64,000 nt of DNA from Caenorhabditis elegans. Its lineage: Eukaryota; Nematoda; Chromadorea; Rhabditida; Rhabditidae. The DNA is taken from NCBI RefSeq assembly GCF_000002985.6, contig NC_003280.10:13202501-13266500 (forward strand), read 5' to 3'. Under the pieces are notes generated by a model. The model saw only the letters and a list, made by a program, of their open reading frames with translations. It searched no databases and was not told where the DNA came from. The translations under genes were made by a program, and so were the position numbers. Positions 12,701-23,790 of this stretch are shown here, piece by piece (within the stretch, counting starts at the first letter, position 1; the number at the start of each line of letters is the position of its first letter).

Positions 12701-12933
12701 GAGAATTGATGAATATGTTCACGTTGGATGGAGATGAAGCCAAGAAGAAGCCTGGCGGTGGTGAGCCGGCAGCGAAGAAGAGTAAAAAGTTGGTTTTTAC
12801 CATATATGACTTTTCTTTAAAATACCATAATTTCAGATCCACCGGAGCTCCCGAAGAAGTCGATTTGGCAAGTATGTGGGACGAGAGTCAATATGACGAT
12901 TTCCAAGTGGACAGCTTCCTCCGAAACACCTAA
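718..12933 (+). CDS. btf-1: BTAF1/MOT1-type TATA-binding-protein-associated ATPase (3' part of gene)
   Basis: Exons: 718-934, 2040-2647, 3217-3510, 4527-4979, 5541-5940, 5990-6067, 7145-8025, 10358-10492, 10546-11296, 12448-12788, 12837-12933. Splicing keeps one open frame of about 1,418 codons; the N-terminal ~230 residues lie upstream. The first part is helical, consistent with the HEAT-repeat TBP clamp. The ATPase starts near 7690: Walker A DDMGLGKT (about 7779), motif Ia LIVCPRT, the Mot1-type DEGH box (about 10397), LSGTPVQNS (motif III), then a helicase C domain with GVGLNLTGA and AHRLGQT (motif VI). All core motifs are intact. Family role: it uses ATP to strip or redistribute TBP on promoters in the nucleus. 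A poly(A) signal lies near 13187. The 4980 and 6068 introns are repeat-filled and the 8026-10357 intron hosts an antisense gene. The 3510 donor (GTTCGT) is weak and chosen for frame. Confidence 0.95.
935..2039. repeat. btf-1 intron with a degenerate GAAAAATCACCGG minisatellite
   Basis: From about 1240 to 1905 the intron consists of a degenerate short tandem repeat with the core GTGAAAAATCACCGGAAAA, unit length roughly 14-18 bp. Before it (about 1085-1175) is a piece of the AAAGGCGCA / GAGACCGGGTACCGTA dispersed repeat that also occurs near 13490-13550. Open frames here are repeat-encoded, Lys- or Phe-rich, and not credible genes. Confidence 0.75.
2648..3216. other. btf-1 intron, AT-rich with A/T runs
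   Basis: The sequence is a near-continuous alternation of A-runs and T-runs (AAAATTTTCGATTTTTCAATTT and variants). No gene or discrete element is seen. The spacing looks compatible with periodic An/Tn clusters of nematode germline genes, but the period was not calculated. Confidence 0.5.
3511..4526. repeat. btf-1 intron with imperfect direct repeats
   Basis: The block AAAACGACCAAGATAGGGG occurs at about 3535 and 3707. A following block with ACTATGCGATTTTTCTGA and AATTTTATGTG...AAATTTAATTGAATAAAT recurs about three times (near 3575, 3790 and 4070). These are imperfect direct repeats of a few hundred bases. No coding sequence is supported. Confidence 0.6.
4980..5540. repeat. btf-1 intron with GGCAAATTGCCGGAATTGAAATTTCC array
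   Basis: About 4985-5260 is a tandem, partly palindromic array of the unit CCGGCAAATTGCCGGAAT, with isolated units to about 5490. This is the same family that forms more than a dozen arrays between 18.9 and 40.2 kb. The overlapping open frames on both strands are products of the repeat. Confidence 0.85.
6068..7144. repeat. btf-1 intron built from GAAGATC / GATCTTC repeats with a perfect inverted repeat
   Basis: The whole intron is a mosaic of related ~100-bp units containing GCTATGGAAGATC, GATTCTGAACTTTCAGC and TAGATTATGATCTACCAC in both orientations. Two arms, 6281-6340 and 6420-6479, are perfect 60-nt reverse complements separated by 79 nt. Open frames on both strands are repeat-derived. 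The acceptor at 7141-7144 restores the btf-1 frame. Confidence 0.85.
8026..8898. other. btf-1 intron, 5' part and 3' flank of the antisense recombinase gene
   Basis: 8026-8370 is AT-rich intron sequence without a recognisable gene. From about 8400 the base composition is more balanced and probably belongs to the inserted antisense unit. On the minus strand a possible AATAAA poly(A) signal lies near 8550-8556, about 340 bases downstream of the recombinase stop codon. I could not identify the boundary or terminal repeats of the insertion. Confidence 0.4.
8899..9781 (-). pseudogene. Tyrosine recombinase (phage-integrase-like), frameshifted, inside a btf-1 intron
   Basis: Two overlapping minus-strand frames (9781-9416 and 9555-8899) together describe one recombinase of about 290 residues, so a single frameshift probably lies near 9480. 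The N-terminal frame is helical and resembles a SAM-like core-binding domain (KAYLEANRRRLMWAN). The C-terminal frame has every expected catalytic element: Arg in LLRRSEAAELKW, Lys in IRFAKND, HSLR (HxxR), Trp in KGRWRS, and the nucleophilic Tyr in LARYLKD. In the family these residues cut and rejoin DNA through a 3'-phosphotyrosine. The gene is antisense to btf-1 and GC-richer than the surrounding intron. It could be a remnant of a Crypton- or DIRS/PAT-type element or a host-captured copy; no reverse transcriptase is adjacent, which favours a Crypton-like source. A very short apparent intron (GTAAGA...TTTACAG, 23 nt) upstream of the Met is too short to trust. Confidence 0.8.
9782..10357. other. 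Upstream flank of the recombinase gene, then AT-rich btf-1 intron
   Basis: 9782-10010 is comparatively GC-rich and contains a fragment of the GTCGAGACC / GCGCCTTTAAGA dispersed repeat (about 9925-9960). It may carry the minus-strand promoter of the recombinase gene. A minus-strand open frame at 9896-9681 overlaps the recombinase start in another frame and is not supported. 10020-10350 is AT-rich intron. Confidence 0.45.
11297..12447. other. btf-1 intron, long A/T-run sequence
   Basis: This 1.15-kb intron between the helicase C-terminal motifs is dominated by short runs of A and T with little G or C. No gene, tandem repeat unit or transposon terminus is recognisable. Splice sites are clear (GTAAGA donor at 11297, TTCAG acceptor ending 12447). 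Confidence 0.55.
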
Positions 12934-13595
12934 AAAACATTCATAATCTGTATCATTTTTCTAAATTTCCACACGAGTATCATGTTCGTTTCTGCATATT
13001 CTACTCATTTTTGTTTTAGAATTTTCTTGAAATTTCTTTTATCAAATATCATAATTATTATTAGGTATTACCGATTTTTCCACCGTTTTTTCGTTTTTTT
13101 ATGGGTTCAATTTTTCTCATCTTTCCCTTGTTCCTCTAGTTTTTGAAATCTGCAACATTTTTTTCAGATGCTCTCTCTAGTTGTGAAATAAAATATTAAT
13201 TGATTAGAAAATGTATTGAGAAGAATTGAATTGGATTCCGTTTTTATTTTCGGTTAATTTTTTAATATCGCCATCATTTTTGTGCAAAAACTATGGTGAA
13301 CGGTCTCGACGCGACAAATTTTTCTTCAGCTTAAAAATATATGCGCCTTTAACGAGTACTGTCGATTTTTCATAGTTTTTAAAAACAAAAACGTATTTTT
13401 AATTAAAATTTTTTGAAAATCGTGAGAAAATCTTTGAAAAATTGAATTAATTCCGCAGCAGCGAAGTTTGAAGTTACAGTACTCTTTAAAGGCGCACACC
13501 TTTTTCGTATTTATTTAAACATTATCGCGTCGAGACCGGGTACCGTACTTTTGGCAGACAAAACTATAATTTTCCAAACTATAATTTACAGAAAA
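12934..13595. other. btf-1 3' UTR and intergenic region with a dispersed repeat
   Basis: After the btf-1 stop, a probable poly(A) signal (AATAAA) lies near 13187. About 13285-13550 carries a dispersed repeat with GGTCTCGACGCGACA, ATGCGCCTTTAA and GAGACCGGGTACCGTA. ATAATTTACAG just before the next ATG (13583-13591) is a possible trans-splice acceptor. The 660-base gap argues against a tightly spaced operon. Confidence 0.55.
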
Positions 13596-14202
13596 ATGCC
13601 GAACACTGCCGACCAAGTGGATCCACTTCTCGCCTCACTCTCGCATTTCGTAGATCACACGGATTTGCTCGCCGAGCACACGATGAATGCTGTCGAGTGG
13701 GAAGCTGTCGAGGTGCTGATGCCACGAATTCTACGGGTACTTTGAGACTTTAGCTGGAAAATTGAATTTTTAAAAAATCAATAATTTTCAGGGAAAATCG
13801 AAGGAAGACGTAAAGCAGCTGCTGTTAGCAGAGATTGACGGAATGTCTAAAAAGAGGTTGGATGCAGTGTTGGCTGGAGAGACACTGGAAGAATCGTCGA
13901 GCTCTGAGGATGAGGAGGAGCAAGTGATTGGCTCCGCTGGAGAATCGGAAAAATCTGAAAGCCCAGAGATCCCTGAGCCTGAAGCCAAAATGGAGGAGCA
14001 GGCTGTAGAAGCTGCAGAAGCTTCTGAAGCTTCAGATGATGGAAGAGAGGACGGTGAAATTAGAGATGATCAGGGAAACACGACGTCAACACCGCCTGAT
14101 CCAGGATCCCCAAAGTCACCAGAAAAGGGAGAAGCCGAGCAACTGGACACTGATGAGGAGATTGATCGGCTGCTGGAAGAGGATCTTGAAGATTTTCTCT
14201 AA
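13596..14202 (+). CDS. Small acidic protein of unknown function
   Basis: Two exons (13596-13736 and 13792-14202) join in phase 0 to encode 183 residues. The N-terminal ~75 residues look folded and helical (HFVDHTDLLAEHTMNAVEWE, then KEDVKQLLLAEIDGMSKKR). The rest is a low-complexity acidic tail rich in Glu, Ser, Asp and Pro that ends with EEIDRLLEEDLEDFL. A lysine-rich patch and phosphorylatable SP sites (EKSESPE, GSPKSPEK) are visible. No signal peptide or membrane segment is seen. The start was chosen because it follows a possible trans-splice acceptor (TTTACAG) by four bases and opens the only long frame. I believe this is the gene after btf-1 in C. elegans (F15D4.2) but recognise no family. 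The composition suggests a nuclear or chromatin-linked protein, which is inference. Confidence 0.85.
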
Positions 14203-16370
14203 ATTTTTTTTCTGTATTATCCTGTAACATTTACATCTCTTCTGACGAATACACAATTTCTTATATCTCTCTCTCATCGCCATCATCTATAATTCAATTA
14301 GGAGCAGCATATTCATGATGGGACCCGTGGCGCCATTTTTTGGAGCATTTTTCACTAAAGTCTAGGCAATCTCCCTCAAAATGAGTTCGAAACCAAAATT
14401 TCAAACTTTTAGTTTTTTTTTTTTAATTTCAAAATATGCATTCATCTATGAATAACAGGAAATGAATGTTCCTGGTATCCAAAGTCACGGGGTTTTTTGT
14501 TGCAATTTCTGTTTGAAAACCAGGTTAGTCACGGCGGAAAGTTCAAGTCTAGACTTTGAACTATTTTTGATTGGAACATTTTTGTTTCGAGTTTATTCGG
14601 GTTCATGGGGATTAATGAATCGTGTTTGGTAATATGCCAAAAAGTTTTGGCAGATTGCAAAAAAAAATTGGTAATAAGCCACAAAAGTTTTGGCACGGTA
14701 GCTGCTCTTGCCAGGACTCAAATTTACATTGGATTTTACGCAGAAAATGTTTTTTCGATGCTTATTTTCAGAAGTTCCTGTTTCCAAATAAATGTGTTTT
14801 CGACCCAATTTTCTTTATTTTTATCCGTTATCAATCATAATCAAAAATATGGAACCCAAAATATAGATAAAACGTCGACAGCCTTCTGGAAAACTGAGAA
14901 AAAAGTAGTTGTCCCTTCCCATCCATTTAACAATCAATTATTCAAGCGCACGAGAGGTGTGAATAATTAGTTACGTATAGAAGAACTATATAGGGTGACT
15001 CAACAAGGTCTCGCATGGAAAACAAATTAAATAGATTGCTCGAGGTGTGTATTGTTTTGCTTAGTTTTCCAGAACCACCATAAACTTAGATACTGTCTTC
15101 TTTTTTCGAAATTCTGAGTCACAGCCATGTGTCGATTTACGCAGCTCGTGTACTTTATAAGGAAAAATGTGAAACCTTTTTTTAGATGAAAAATAATAGA
15201 CTCAGAGAGACCAAGTGATTCTTTATCGGAAACAAATTCCTGTCATAATCCAATACAAAAAGGTATTCCTTATGTATTATTAGATTCTATTGTTCGCCAC
15301 AAAATGACTAATACCGAATATTCTTATTCCTAATAAGAGAGAGCATGGGCTCTTCTTTATGTTATTCACCCATTTTTATCAAATCTTTCTTCTCGATTTC
15401 CCATGGTGATTATATTGACGTTTTGTTTTGACATATATCCTCCTTTTTAGTTTTTTTTCCACTTTTTCCAGCATTATCTGTAAATCCAATCAATTCTCGA
15501 AATCTTGAAAAATAGGAAAGCTATGTTTGTTATCTTTTTTGACGATTGACTCTATTAAATTCTTGAAGTTTAAACTCCTAACACTTTGGTAGGAATACTG
15601 TCTGGGTACTGCCGGAATCACATTACTACCGTACCACTATAGTAATCACATGATAGTTGTTAGGTGTGACGTGATTGCCCACAAGCTACACATACTACAA
15701 ACTACACAAATATAACATTTCAAACTATAGTAAATTTGGAAAAAAACACACTCAATTGTCCTTTGAAAATTTTTAAGTTGCAGTTTTGGTCTCCTCGGTC
15801 TCCTGGAATTTTTTTCAAAATTTTATTTAAAGTAATAGTGTCGTTTGAAATCAACAAAACCTTGTTGAAGCCAGTGAAACTACGATTTTGTGGAATTTGT
15901 TCAAATTTCCAGCCAGATCTTTCACTCCGATAACAAGAACCCCAATGACGTGGCTTATCTCTAAAACAAATCCCTGTTGCACAATAAAAAACTAAAAAAC
16001 AACTGATTTATCTAAATTGTACAAATCTTTGAATGACTAAAATTTTATTTAGCGCCGTTCTTTGTTGTCTATTCGCCCTCCTTCAGTCTCCCATTTTTCC
16101 CTGTTTAGCTCTATTTTACGATTCGGCGACAAACTTTTTTTCAGAAAAATAAAAAAAGGGAAGTGGTTCAAAAAGATCTCTGAATATTCATATAGTCTCG
16201 TGAATATGTCAAGTTATGCAGAATTAGATGGAATACGTAGGATTTTGCATATTATTTTCTGACATTTTTGGCTTAAAACGGAGTCAAACATCAAAGAGGA
16301 GTTGTTTTAATGATGTGATGTCTCGAAAATAATTTTTCGTGGGGTGGCTTTTTAGAAATTATGCCTACTT
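14203..16370. other. Intergenic region, no gene supported
   Basis: The 3' UTR of the acidic-protein gene comes first. Around 14625-14720 is a short dispersed motif (CAAAAGTTTTGGCACGGTAGCTG ... TTGCCAGGA, split here by spacing) related to one near 36230-36275. About 15590-15680 has short inverted motifs around TACCGTACCACTATAG. The open frames of 60-120 codons lack splice context or codon bias and are not accepted. Confidence 0.5.
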
Positions 16371-16560
16371 ATTTCTGAAATAGGAGGTAGGCACGTGAGC
16401 AGGCAGGCATTGGGTAGGCACTAGGTAGGTGCACAGGCATAAAGATGAGCATACTCGTCGCAAAATTTGCCGGGGACGAAAAAGAGGTGCCGTGTAGGTA
16501 CGTAGGCACCAGTTAAACGCCAGGTAGGTACATAGGCAAGCGAGCATTAGGTAGTAGGCC
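16370..16560. repeat. GTAGGCA / CAGGCA repeat cluster
   Basis: The segment is a chain of short related units such as GGTAGGCAC, GCAGGCATT and GTAGGTACATAGGCA. The same family recurs at about 26210-26250, 28390-28500, 30030-30100 and 32940-32980, on either strand. Confidence 0.75.
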
Positions 16561-17737
16561 TGTGGGAAAAATATATATTACCGCTGCCGTAACCCGGAAT
16601 CCCCTATCGTATCTGTAGTTGAAGTTTCGATCTCCAGAAGTTGCGTTAAACTTACGATACTCAAAAATGTTAAGCGCCTGGCCATCTGCCTTCAAGACGA
16701 CCTACGCCTACTTCATGCCTACATGCGTCTCAATTGCCAATGTACATTTTGAAAATAGGCAAAAGGAAGGCACGCCTTATGAAGTACTTACCAGGTGGTA
16801 CTACCTAGGAATCTTTGACCAGAATTTTGCCAAAATGCCAAAACCCCTGCAAAACGTGATATTTTCCAAAAGTTTTGTGTACAAGAACTATTCGATGCCC
16901 TTGCTTGTCCGAATTTTCGATTATTTTCTGAAAAAAAAGTCCCATGTACCTGAAAAAGTAATGTGGCTCACAGTAGTCAGCAGACACAAACAATATGTCA
17001 TGACGATATTTGGTTTGTGATCATATTAGGATATGTTCCATTCTTAGAATAATTGCTTTGTTCTTCCATTTTCTAATCCCCAATCAAAATAAATATTATT
17101 TTTCATCCCCTCCCTCAGAATTCTGAATTCAGGAATTTGCTGTTAAAATTCCAATTAGTTGTTGGTTGTTTTCCCTGCTATCCAACAAGTGTTCATCCCG
17201 AAAACTAAATCCCAAAAACAAGTAACTTCATATTGATAGATCTCGGCTACTATTTTACGAGTCTGTTTGTGTCAACCAATGTTTTATACACTTATTTTCT
17301 TGTATGACGAACGAGGAGGAACCGAATGTGTGTGCTGAAAGCTTGGCTGGAAATAGATGGACAACTCACCAATGTTAATTAATTCTATGATGAACTAAAG
17401 TGTTGGGATTAGGTGGGAGTACCTGAGGTATCACAAATGACGTTTGGTTCGAAAATTAGAAAAGAGCTAAACATTTTTTGCTGTCTCTGGTTTCTAATGT
17501 TTCAATCCGAACACAAAGTTCCAATTAGAATTTGCTCTTGAAATGGGACTCATCGGTAAATTTGTCAAAAAAGTCAAACGTTCTAGAGTTAGATTCAGCT
17601 AACAATATTAAAATTCTAATTTCTTTGGGAGACCCAAGCTTAAGTCGGCGCAAAAAAAAAACTGTCTGCATGTCTCCAAGGCAGGCGAATCTCTGATAAA
17701 AGGCAAGCAATGCCTACATTGTGTCGAACAAGTGGCT
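16561..17737. other. Intergenic, nothing recognised
   Basis: No gene, terminal repeat or tandem array was found. A 133-codon open frame (16619-17020) has no homology I recognise, no splice sites and no codon bias, so it is left out. Confidence 0.4.
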
Positions 17738-17914
17738 CACGTGGTGTCAGGTTGTCCCATAACGGTTTGATCTACAAAAAATGCGCCAATTTTTTTGTTC
17801 AAAAAATGTGAGGTTAGCACTTTCTTAACCGTACACGAACAGTTGAAATTTCTCCGTCTTGTTTCCCGCATTTTTTGTAGATCACACGATGATGGGACAC
17901 TCTGACACCACGTG
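17738..17914. mobile_element. Non-autonomous TIR element copy 2 (complete)
   Basis: It begins CACGTGGTGTCAGGTTGTCC and ends GGACACTCTGACACCACGTG, so the terminal inverted repeats are well preserved. The internal blocks GATCTACAAAAAATGCG and CCCGCATTTTTTGTAGATC are also inverted. No coding capacity. Confidence 0.8.
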
Positions 17915-18940
17915 CTTACGGTAAAGTAGGCGTAGGCCGCCTGCCTCGGTTGCCTAGAAGAAGTTACTGTCAGTTTTCATAGAAAAAGTTGTGTGAGATG
18001 TGAAAATTTTGTGCTCAATTTTCAGTGAGTAGATCAGTAAAAATGAATCACGGAATTGGAATTTCGAATAGCACTATTCATTGGTTTTTTTCAAATCTTT
18101 TTATTGTGTAATTCTAAAGTCCAATCTCTCAAGCTCAAGTATTTTTTTAAAGCCAGAAGTTTGCGGCAAAATTGCCAAATTTGCCGTTTGCCGAAAAGTT
18201 TTCCATACACATCAAAAATTTGACAATTTCAATTTTGACTAAAACTATGGATCTCGTCCCCAAACATTTAGTAAAATGGCAAAAAATTGAGTTATGTTGA
18301 AGTTTAAGCAGACATACCACACGGAACTTATTCAGAAACCACATGTGTGCTAAGAATTCAGTAGTTCTGGTGCTCCACAATCACCAAAAAAATATCACAT
18401 TTTTTAGGAGTTTGTTAAGCACGGCAAACATTGGAAAAAGAGATTTGCCGAATTTCCCAAACTCGGCAAATTTGCAGACTTTGTTGCACTCCCCTGCTTC
18501 AGGCTGTAATGTTAAACTAGTCTTCTCGGGACCGGAATACCTAGACAATTCAGAAAGTTCTAAATAACTTTGTGCTATTTTTTTAAAGAATTGTCCTAGT
18601 TTTCTGGGAAATCTTTTAAAGATCTTTGTTCTCTACGTACCTAAATATTCAAAACATATATTTTTCAATTCAAAATCTGATGAACTGACGTCATGGCTTC
18701 TATGTGGGGGTGTCAAAAGGGTAAACAATTTATGCACAATAAATTGCTCATTCTGAACTTTCAACTGCTTTCTCTATTCATTTTCGAAGTTTATTTTAGT
18801 TTTAGAGGGGGGGGGGGGGTGGGCTACGAATTTCCCTCTTTTCAGTTTATTTGTGGAAGCTTGTGCTCCAAATGCTACAATGCGTCTCGAGGAAGTGAAA
18901 TGTCAGATTTGAGTTATTTCAGGTAAAAAGGACACTGGAT
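17915..18940. other. Intergenic with a 13-G homopolymer
   Basis: The notable feature is an uninterrupted run of 13 guanines at 18807-18819. Isolated GGCAAATTTGCCG-like units occur near 18160-18200 and 18435-18480. No gene is supported. Confidence 0.6.
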
Positions 18941-18944
18941 TTTT

Positions 18945-20760
18945 TTTTTTCGGCAAATCGGCAAGTCGGTAATTTGCCGGAATTGTAATTTCCGGCAAAC
19001 TGTCAAATTGCCGATCACGCCTGAATCTTTAATTTTAGATCTTATAAGCTTTTTGATTTGATAACCAGTAATTGCCTGAAACCTCGCAAGCTTCCTGGGC
19101 CACCTTAAGCCCAAAAACCCTGCAAATTGCAATACCTCCCAGTTAGTTCCACAAACCATTTCCGTGGTTTATGTCCTTGTCCTTGCCGTATCCAAATGTT
19201 TCCAATTCCATCCGCTTTTTTTGGTTTTCTTTTTTTCAAACATTCTTTTGTGAATGCACGCTTCTAACATTTATGCGTTTTTCCTTTTGTGTAAAAAACT
19301 AGCTGTAAAATGCACCAGCTCTTTTTCTCACACTCTTTCACGAAAAAAAACGACGAGGAAGAAGAAAAAAGACAAAGAAATGAGAACAAGCTGTAAAACG
19401 TTGTTAATTGTGCCACGGATGACCGAGAGTGGAGACGAATGTGTGCTGCGGAACAGGAAATCCTGGGGTGAAAAATCTCAGCGGCGGCAGTTCAAGAAAT
19501 AAGAAAATTCCAAGTTCCGTCTTCTCTCTTTTTTGAAATTTTTAAAACTTCAAGCACTTCACCCTTGTACAAAAAAATTTCCGGCAAACTGGCAGATTGC
19601 CGGAATTGAAAATTTCCGGCAAAACGGCAAGTCGGCAAATTGCGGGAATTCAAAACTTCCGGCAAACCGGCAATGCACATTTTTTTTTAATTTTCAGAAT
19701 TTCAATTTCAATCGGCAAAATTGTACGCATCCTATGAATGTGCTTCCAATCTTATAAAAATCCCCCTAAACATTTCCGGCAAATCGGCTAACCGGCAATT
19801 TGTCCGATTGCCGAATTTGCAAATTGCCGCCCAACCCTGATGTAAACGTTTATAGCAGTGTCTAAAAATGTCGAGAGAACATTTTATATAGAGATCAATT
19901 TGTTTTTTTGAATTTTTGTGTTCTGAACCTCAATTTTTCATTCAGAGCTGTCACTTTTTATTGAGTTGTTTCGCATTCACCGGGCTCCCTCACTGAACTC
20001 TCTGGACCACTCAGGTTTTGGCTTTGAACAACTACACTTTTCACTTTTCTAGGTAACCCTACTCGCCTTTCAACCCAAATTCATGTTGATTAAATGTTCC
20101 AAAAATGTAAATCAACAGGTGGGCACTGAAAGAAAGTTTCACTTGTTTTTCTTAAGTTCCGAAATTACCTCAATTTTGAGACAAGGTAGACTTTTTCTTA
20201 TCCAGTATTGCTTGCCGGAAATTTTTTTGAAATTTTCAATTCTGGCAAATTACCGATTTGCTGATTTGGCGAAAATTTTCAATTTCGGCAAATTGCCGAA
20301 TTGTCGGAAATGCTTTGAAAGATTTTTTTAAAGACGGAAACACTTAAAACTTAAAGCCCCTTTGAATTTTTTCCCGTTTTTTTAAAAAATATTTTCATAA
20401 AATTTGCTTACTTTTCAAAATAGATGTAGGAATATTCACAGGATGCGTTTAATTTGCCATTTAAAATTGAAATTCTGAAATGTCCAAAAAAAGTGCAAAA
20501 CTACAATTTGCCGAAAATTTTTGGCAATTGCCGTTTTTCCGGCAAAGTCGGGAAATGGGCAATTTCCCGGTTTGCCGATTTGCCGGAATTTGTCATTTTC
20601 GTTAATTTGTCAATTTTGCCTAATATCAGATTTGCCGGAAATGTTTAGAGGGATTTTTTATAATATGAAAACACTTAAAACAAATGTGGGAAATCTCCAA
20701 TGTTTGTTGGAAATTTTCAATTCCGGCAATTTGCCGATTTGCCCATTTGCCGAAAAAAAA
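18945..20760. repeat. Scattered GGCAAATTGCCGG arrays
   Basis: Clusters of the CCGGCAAATTGCCGGAA family occur at about 18945-19010, 19575-19680, 19775-19830, 20210-20320 and 20500-20760, in both orientations, separated by unique AT-rich sequence. An associated block reading ATTCACAGGATGCGT or its reverse accompanies several clusters (near 19720 and 20435), suggesting a larger repeat unit with a shared non-array part. Confidence 0.85.
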
Positions 20761-21487
20761 AATCGTTTGCTACCCACCCCTGGTATATGTTTCACCCTAA
20801 AAGTAAATGTGAGGCAAATTTCGGATTCAAGACTGTTTTCAAAGGCTTAAACTTCCACTTGCTCTAATATAATAAAATGATTCCAGCCGAAGCCGTACAA
20901 TGCGGAAAAACATTTGGTAGAAAACCAGAACGTCAACAAATGTTTCCCTAATAATACGGTAATCAAATTCTATTTATTAGTTTTCATTATTATTATTATT
21001 ATTATTCAGGCAATAACATTCCTAACTCCTATTCTTGTCATTGTCAGAAATTCCTGAACCCCTGAACTCCAGGAACCCCCATATTTTTACATGTGTATTG
21101 CTCTTTTTCGTGTCATATCAACTTTCGTCATCATGGGGACATCCCCCACTTTTTGCACACTTTCAGAATCAAAGAAACAAAGAAACTATAAGGTTTTTTC
21201 TTTTTTTTGTGGCTTCACATAAAAATGGTTGATCCATGCATTTTCAAGCACTATTTTTCTCCTTTTCTTTTCCATTTTCTCATTCGACAAACTCATCAGG
21301 TTTTTGCCGCGGTCCAGTGACTCAATAGACTAACTAGTCAGAATTTATCATGTCATTCTTATGTGATGAAACATTTTCTTTCAACTTTTTCTGTTCTCTG
21401 AATTTTCAACTTTCATTTTTATATAAGATACCCAAGTAGTAGTTCGTCTTTAATTGCATTTTACTAGAGATATCAACTCTGTCAGTT
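20761..21487. other. Intergenic with an ATT microsatellite
   Basis: A short (ATT)n tract lies at about 20987-21007. Nothing else is recognisable. Confidence 0.5.
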
Positions 21488-21923
21488 TAAAGGTGAAGTA
21501 GTGCCAGTGGGGAAAGTGCAGAACTACTGGAATGGTGCCAAAATGACCGAATATCATAATAAAACGTTTCAAAAACTTTTTGATTTTTTAAAAAATTTTT
21601 ATTTACTGTCAAAAAGTGGCAATTATTCAGTTTTGCCACTCATAATTTTGGAAGGAACAAAAAAAACTGTGTTTTTCCTACATTTTTTAATACTTTATTT
21701 TGGTTTTATTTACTTGTATGAAATGTTGTAGGGGTCGAAACATGCGGCATTGCTTTGGGTTTCCCAAAAACTCTTTTTTTTTATTTTGGCAACATGCCAA
21801 AACTTTGACCGGTAATTATGAACAATCTAAAATTTTCTCGAATGTTTTATTATGATTTTTGGTAATTTTGGATCATTATAAGTGTATTTATACAAAATTC
21901 CCACTGGCGCTACTTCACCTTTA
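21488..21923. mobile_element. 436-bp element with ~25-bp terminal inverted repeats
   Basis: The left end TAAAGGTGAAGTAGTGCCAG and the right end CTGGCGCTACTTCACCTTTA are inverted repeats with one mismatch near the middle. A second, diverged copy is visible near 40945-41090 (ending CCCACTGGCGCTGCTCAACC). There is no transposase frame; it is a MITE-like element. Confidence 0.75.
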
Positions 21924-23310
21924 GTTCCTGCTTTCCATTTTATAAACACAATTCCCCTCTACCACAGCTCTGTTACCTTACTGACAAACTTCGCTATATT
22001 TCCAGTGCACTCTGGCATCTTTTTTAAGTAGCGCACTTTATCATCTTTCTAGCCAACTCAGTCAACATTTTAGAAACTTTATAAGGTACCTTGTAGCTTT
22101 AACGTCACCATTCTATGCAACTTCGCAACGTTTTTTAGCTCACTTCGCGGCCTTTCCAGCGGACTTTGCTAACTTTCTCACAAACTTTGGCATGTTTTCA
22201 AAACGTTGAAGATCATTTATAACGCACTTTGCAGTGTTTACACCGCCACCAACCTAAATGAAATTTCCAGATATATTTATAGCAAAATTTGCCGCCCTCC
22301 TAGAACATACCATTTCAAAAAAGTTTGGAAAATTGTCCAATAATTTAGCTAAAATGTTTAGAACAATAAAATCCTTCCTCGCTCCCCATTTCTTGATTGA
22401 ATAAAAAACTGCTAAAACTAGACCCAATTCACCCTCTGACCTTTAAAGTTGTTGAGTTGAAGGGCCAAAAAATGGGATTCAGAATGAGCAATTGGAAGGT
22501 CCCCTGTTGTTTTTTGATCCACCACCTAGACGAAAATGCCATAGAAAGGTCAACATGATTTTGGACCTCGCTAGATTTGTGTGAGTAAATTAATTTATCT
22601 GGGAAAAATCAATGAAATTGAAATATTTTACAAAAGAACTACACTAATACTCTGACTAATAGGTAAGCAAGACAATTTGTAATGAATTATTCAAGCTTTG
22701 AATAATTGTCTTTTAAAGTATGTCGACTGCGCGGGAAGCACGTGAAGCTGATTAAAAAAAGTGCAATTCAGTTTTTCCTGAAAAATTATCAAAGTCCCGG
22801 TTTTGGAAATTTGAACTGTTTTGTGACCTTCGAGAAAAAAAATCAATTTCGGAACAACTACCTTAACCCATCCCATTTCATTTCGAAATCCAATCGTTCA
22901 TTGACCAGGATTTCTCTTCTATTTTTCACTCCTACACATCCGGTGGTAACCGACTACGTAACCTCAATTTTGACCACCCGACTCCCCCCCCCCCCCCAAA
23001 TTCTATTTCCATCCGATCTGTGCTCATTTCGAAAAGGAGAGAGATAGAAGGCAATAAATTTGTGTTTGTACAACATTTCAAAGTTTTAATCGACTCTTTA
23101 GTACTAGGTCCGTCTCTTTTTTTTGCAGAATACGAAAGTATCCGATTAATATGTTGAAGGTCAGTGCTTTGTAAATATGAGCAGAATATGAAGGAAATAT
23201 CACGGCGGCATTTTTCGCTTCACTGGAGTTCATAGAATTGTTCCAAAAGTTCCGAAAGTTTGCGATTCTATTCTGGGAAGAAATTGCAAAAAAAAAACAA
23301 TTATTGCATT
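21924..23310. other. Intergenic with a 14-C homopolymer
   Basis: A run of 14 cytosines lies at 22984-22997. About 21975-22260 has loosely repeated ~20-25-base phrases containing CTTTGC/CTTCGC with TTTTCA or TTTCCA, but no strict period. No gene is supported. Confidence 0.5.
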
Positions 23311-23319
23311 TTTCTTTCG

Positions 23320-23790
23320 GCAAGACAAATTTGGCAAAACGGCAAACTGCCTATTTGCCGGTTTGCCAGCAATTTTCAATTTCGGCAATTTGCCGATTTC
23401 TGGAAATGTTTAATACCGGCATTTTACATTTTCTCCTATATGCTGACAATGTTCCATTCCGGCATTGTGCCGATTTGTCGATTTGTCGAAAGTTTTCAAT
23501 TCTGGCATTTTGCCGAATTACCGATTTGCCGGAAATGTTTAATTCTAGCAATTTACCGGTTTTCCTAAATGCCGGCAATGTTTAATTTCGGCATTGTGCC
23601 GATCTGTCGATTTTCCGGAAATTTTCAATTCCGGCAATTTTCCGATTTGCCGATTTGCCGGATATGCTGAGGATACTACTTCTTTTTTGAAAATGAGAGA
23701 AAATATGCTCAATTCCGGCAATTTGCCGATTTGCCGGAAATTTTAAATTTCGGCAATTTTCCGATTTGCCGATTTGCCGGAATAAAACTT
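23320..23790. repeat. GGCAAATTGCCGG array
   Basis: A dense array of AATTCCGGCAATTTGCCGATTTG-type units (split units included) runs in one main orientation. Overlapping open frames on both strands are repeat translations. Confidence 0.85.

Noticed and set aside
14605..14970. 121-codon frame after the acidic-protein gene
   Set aside because: No splice context, codon bias or recognisable domain, and it includes a dispersed repeat.
16619..17020. 133-codon open frame in the intergenic region
   Set aside because: No homology recognised, no good promoter or trans-splice site, and an overlapping antisense frame of similar quality.
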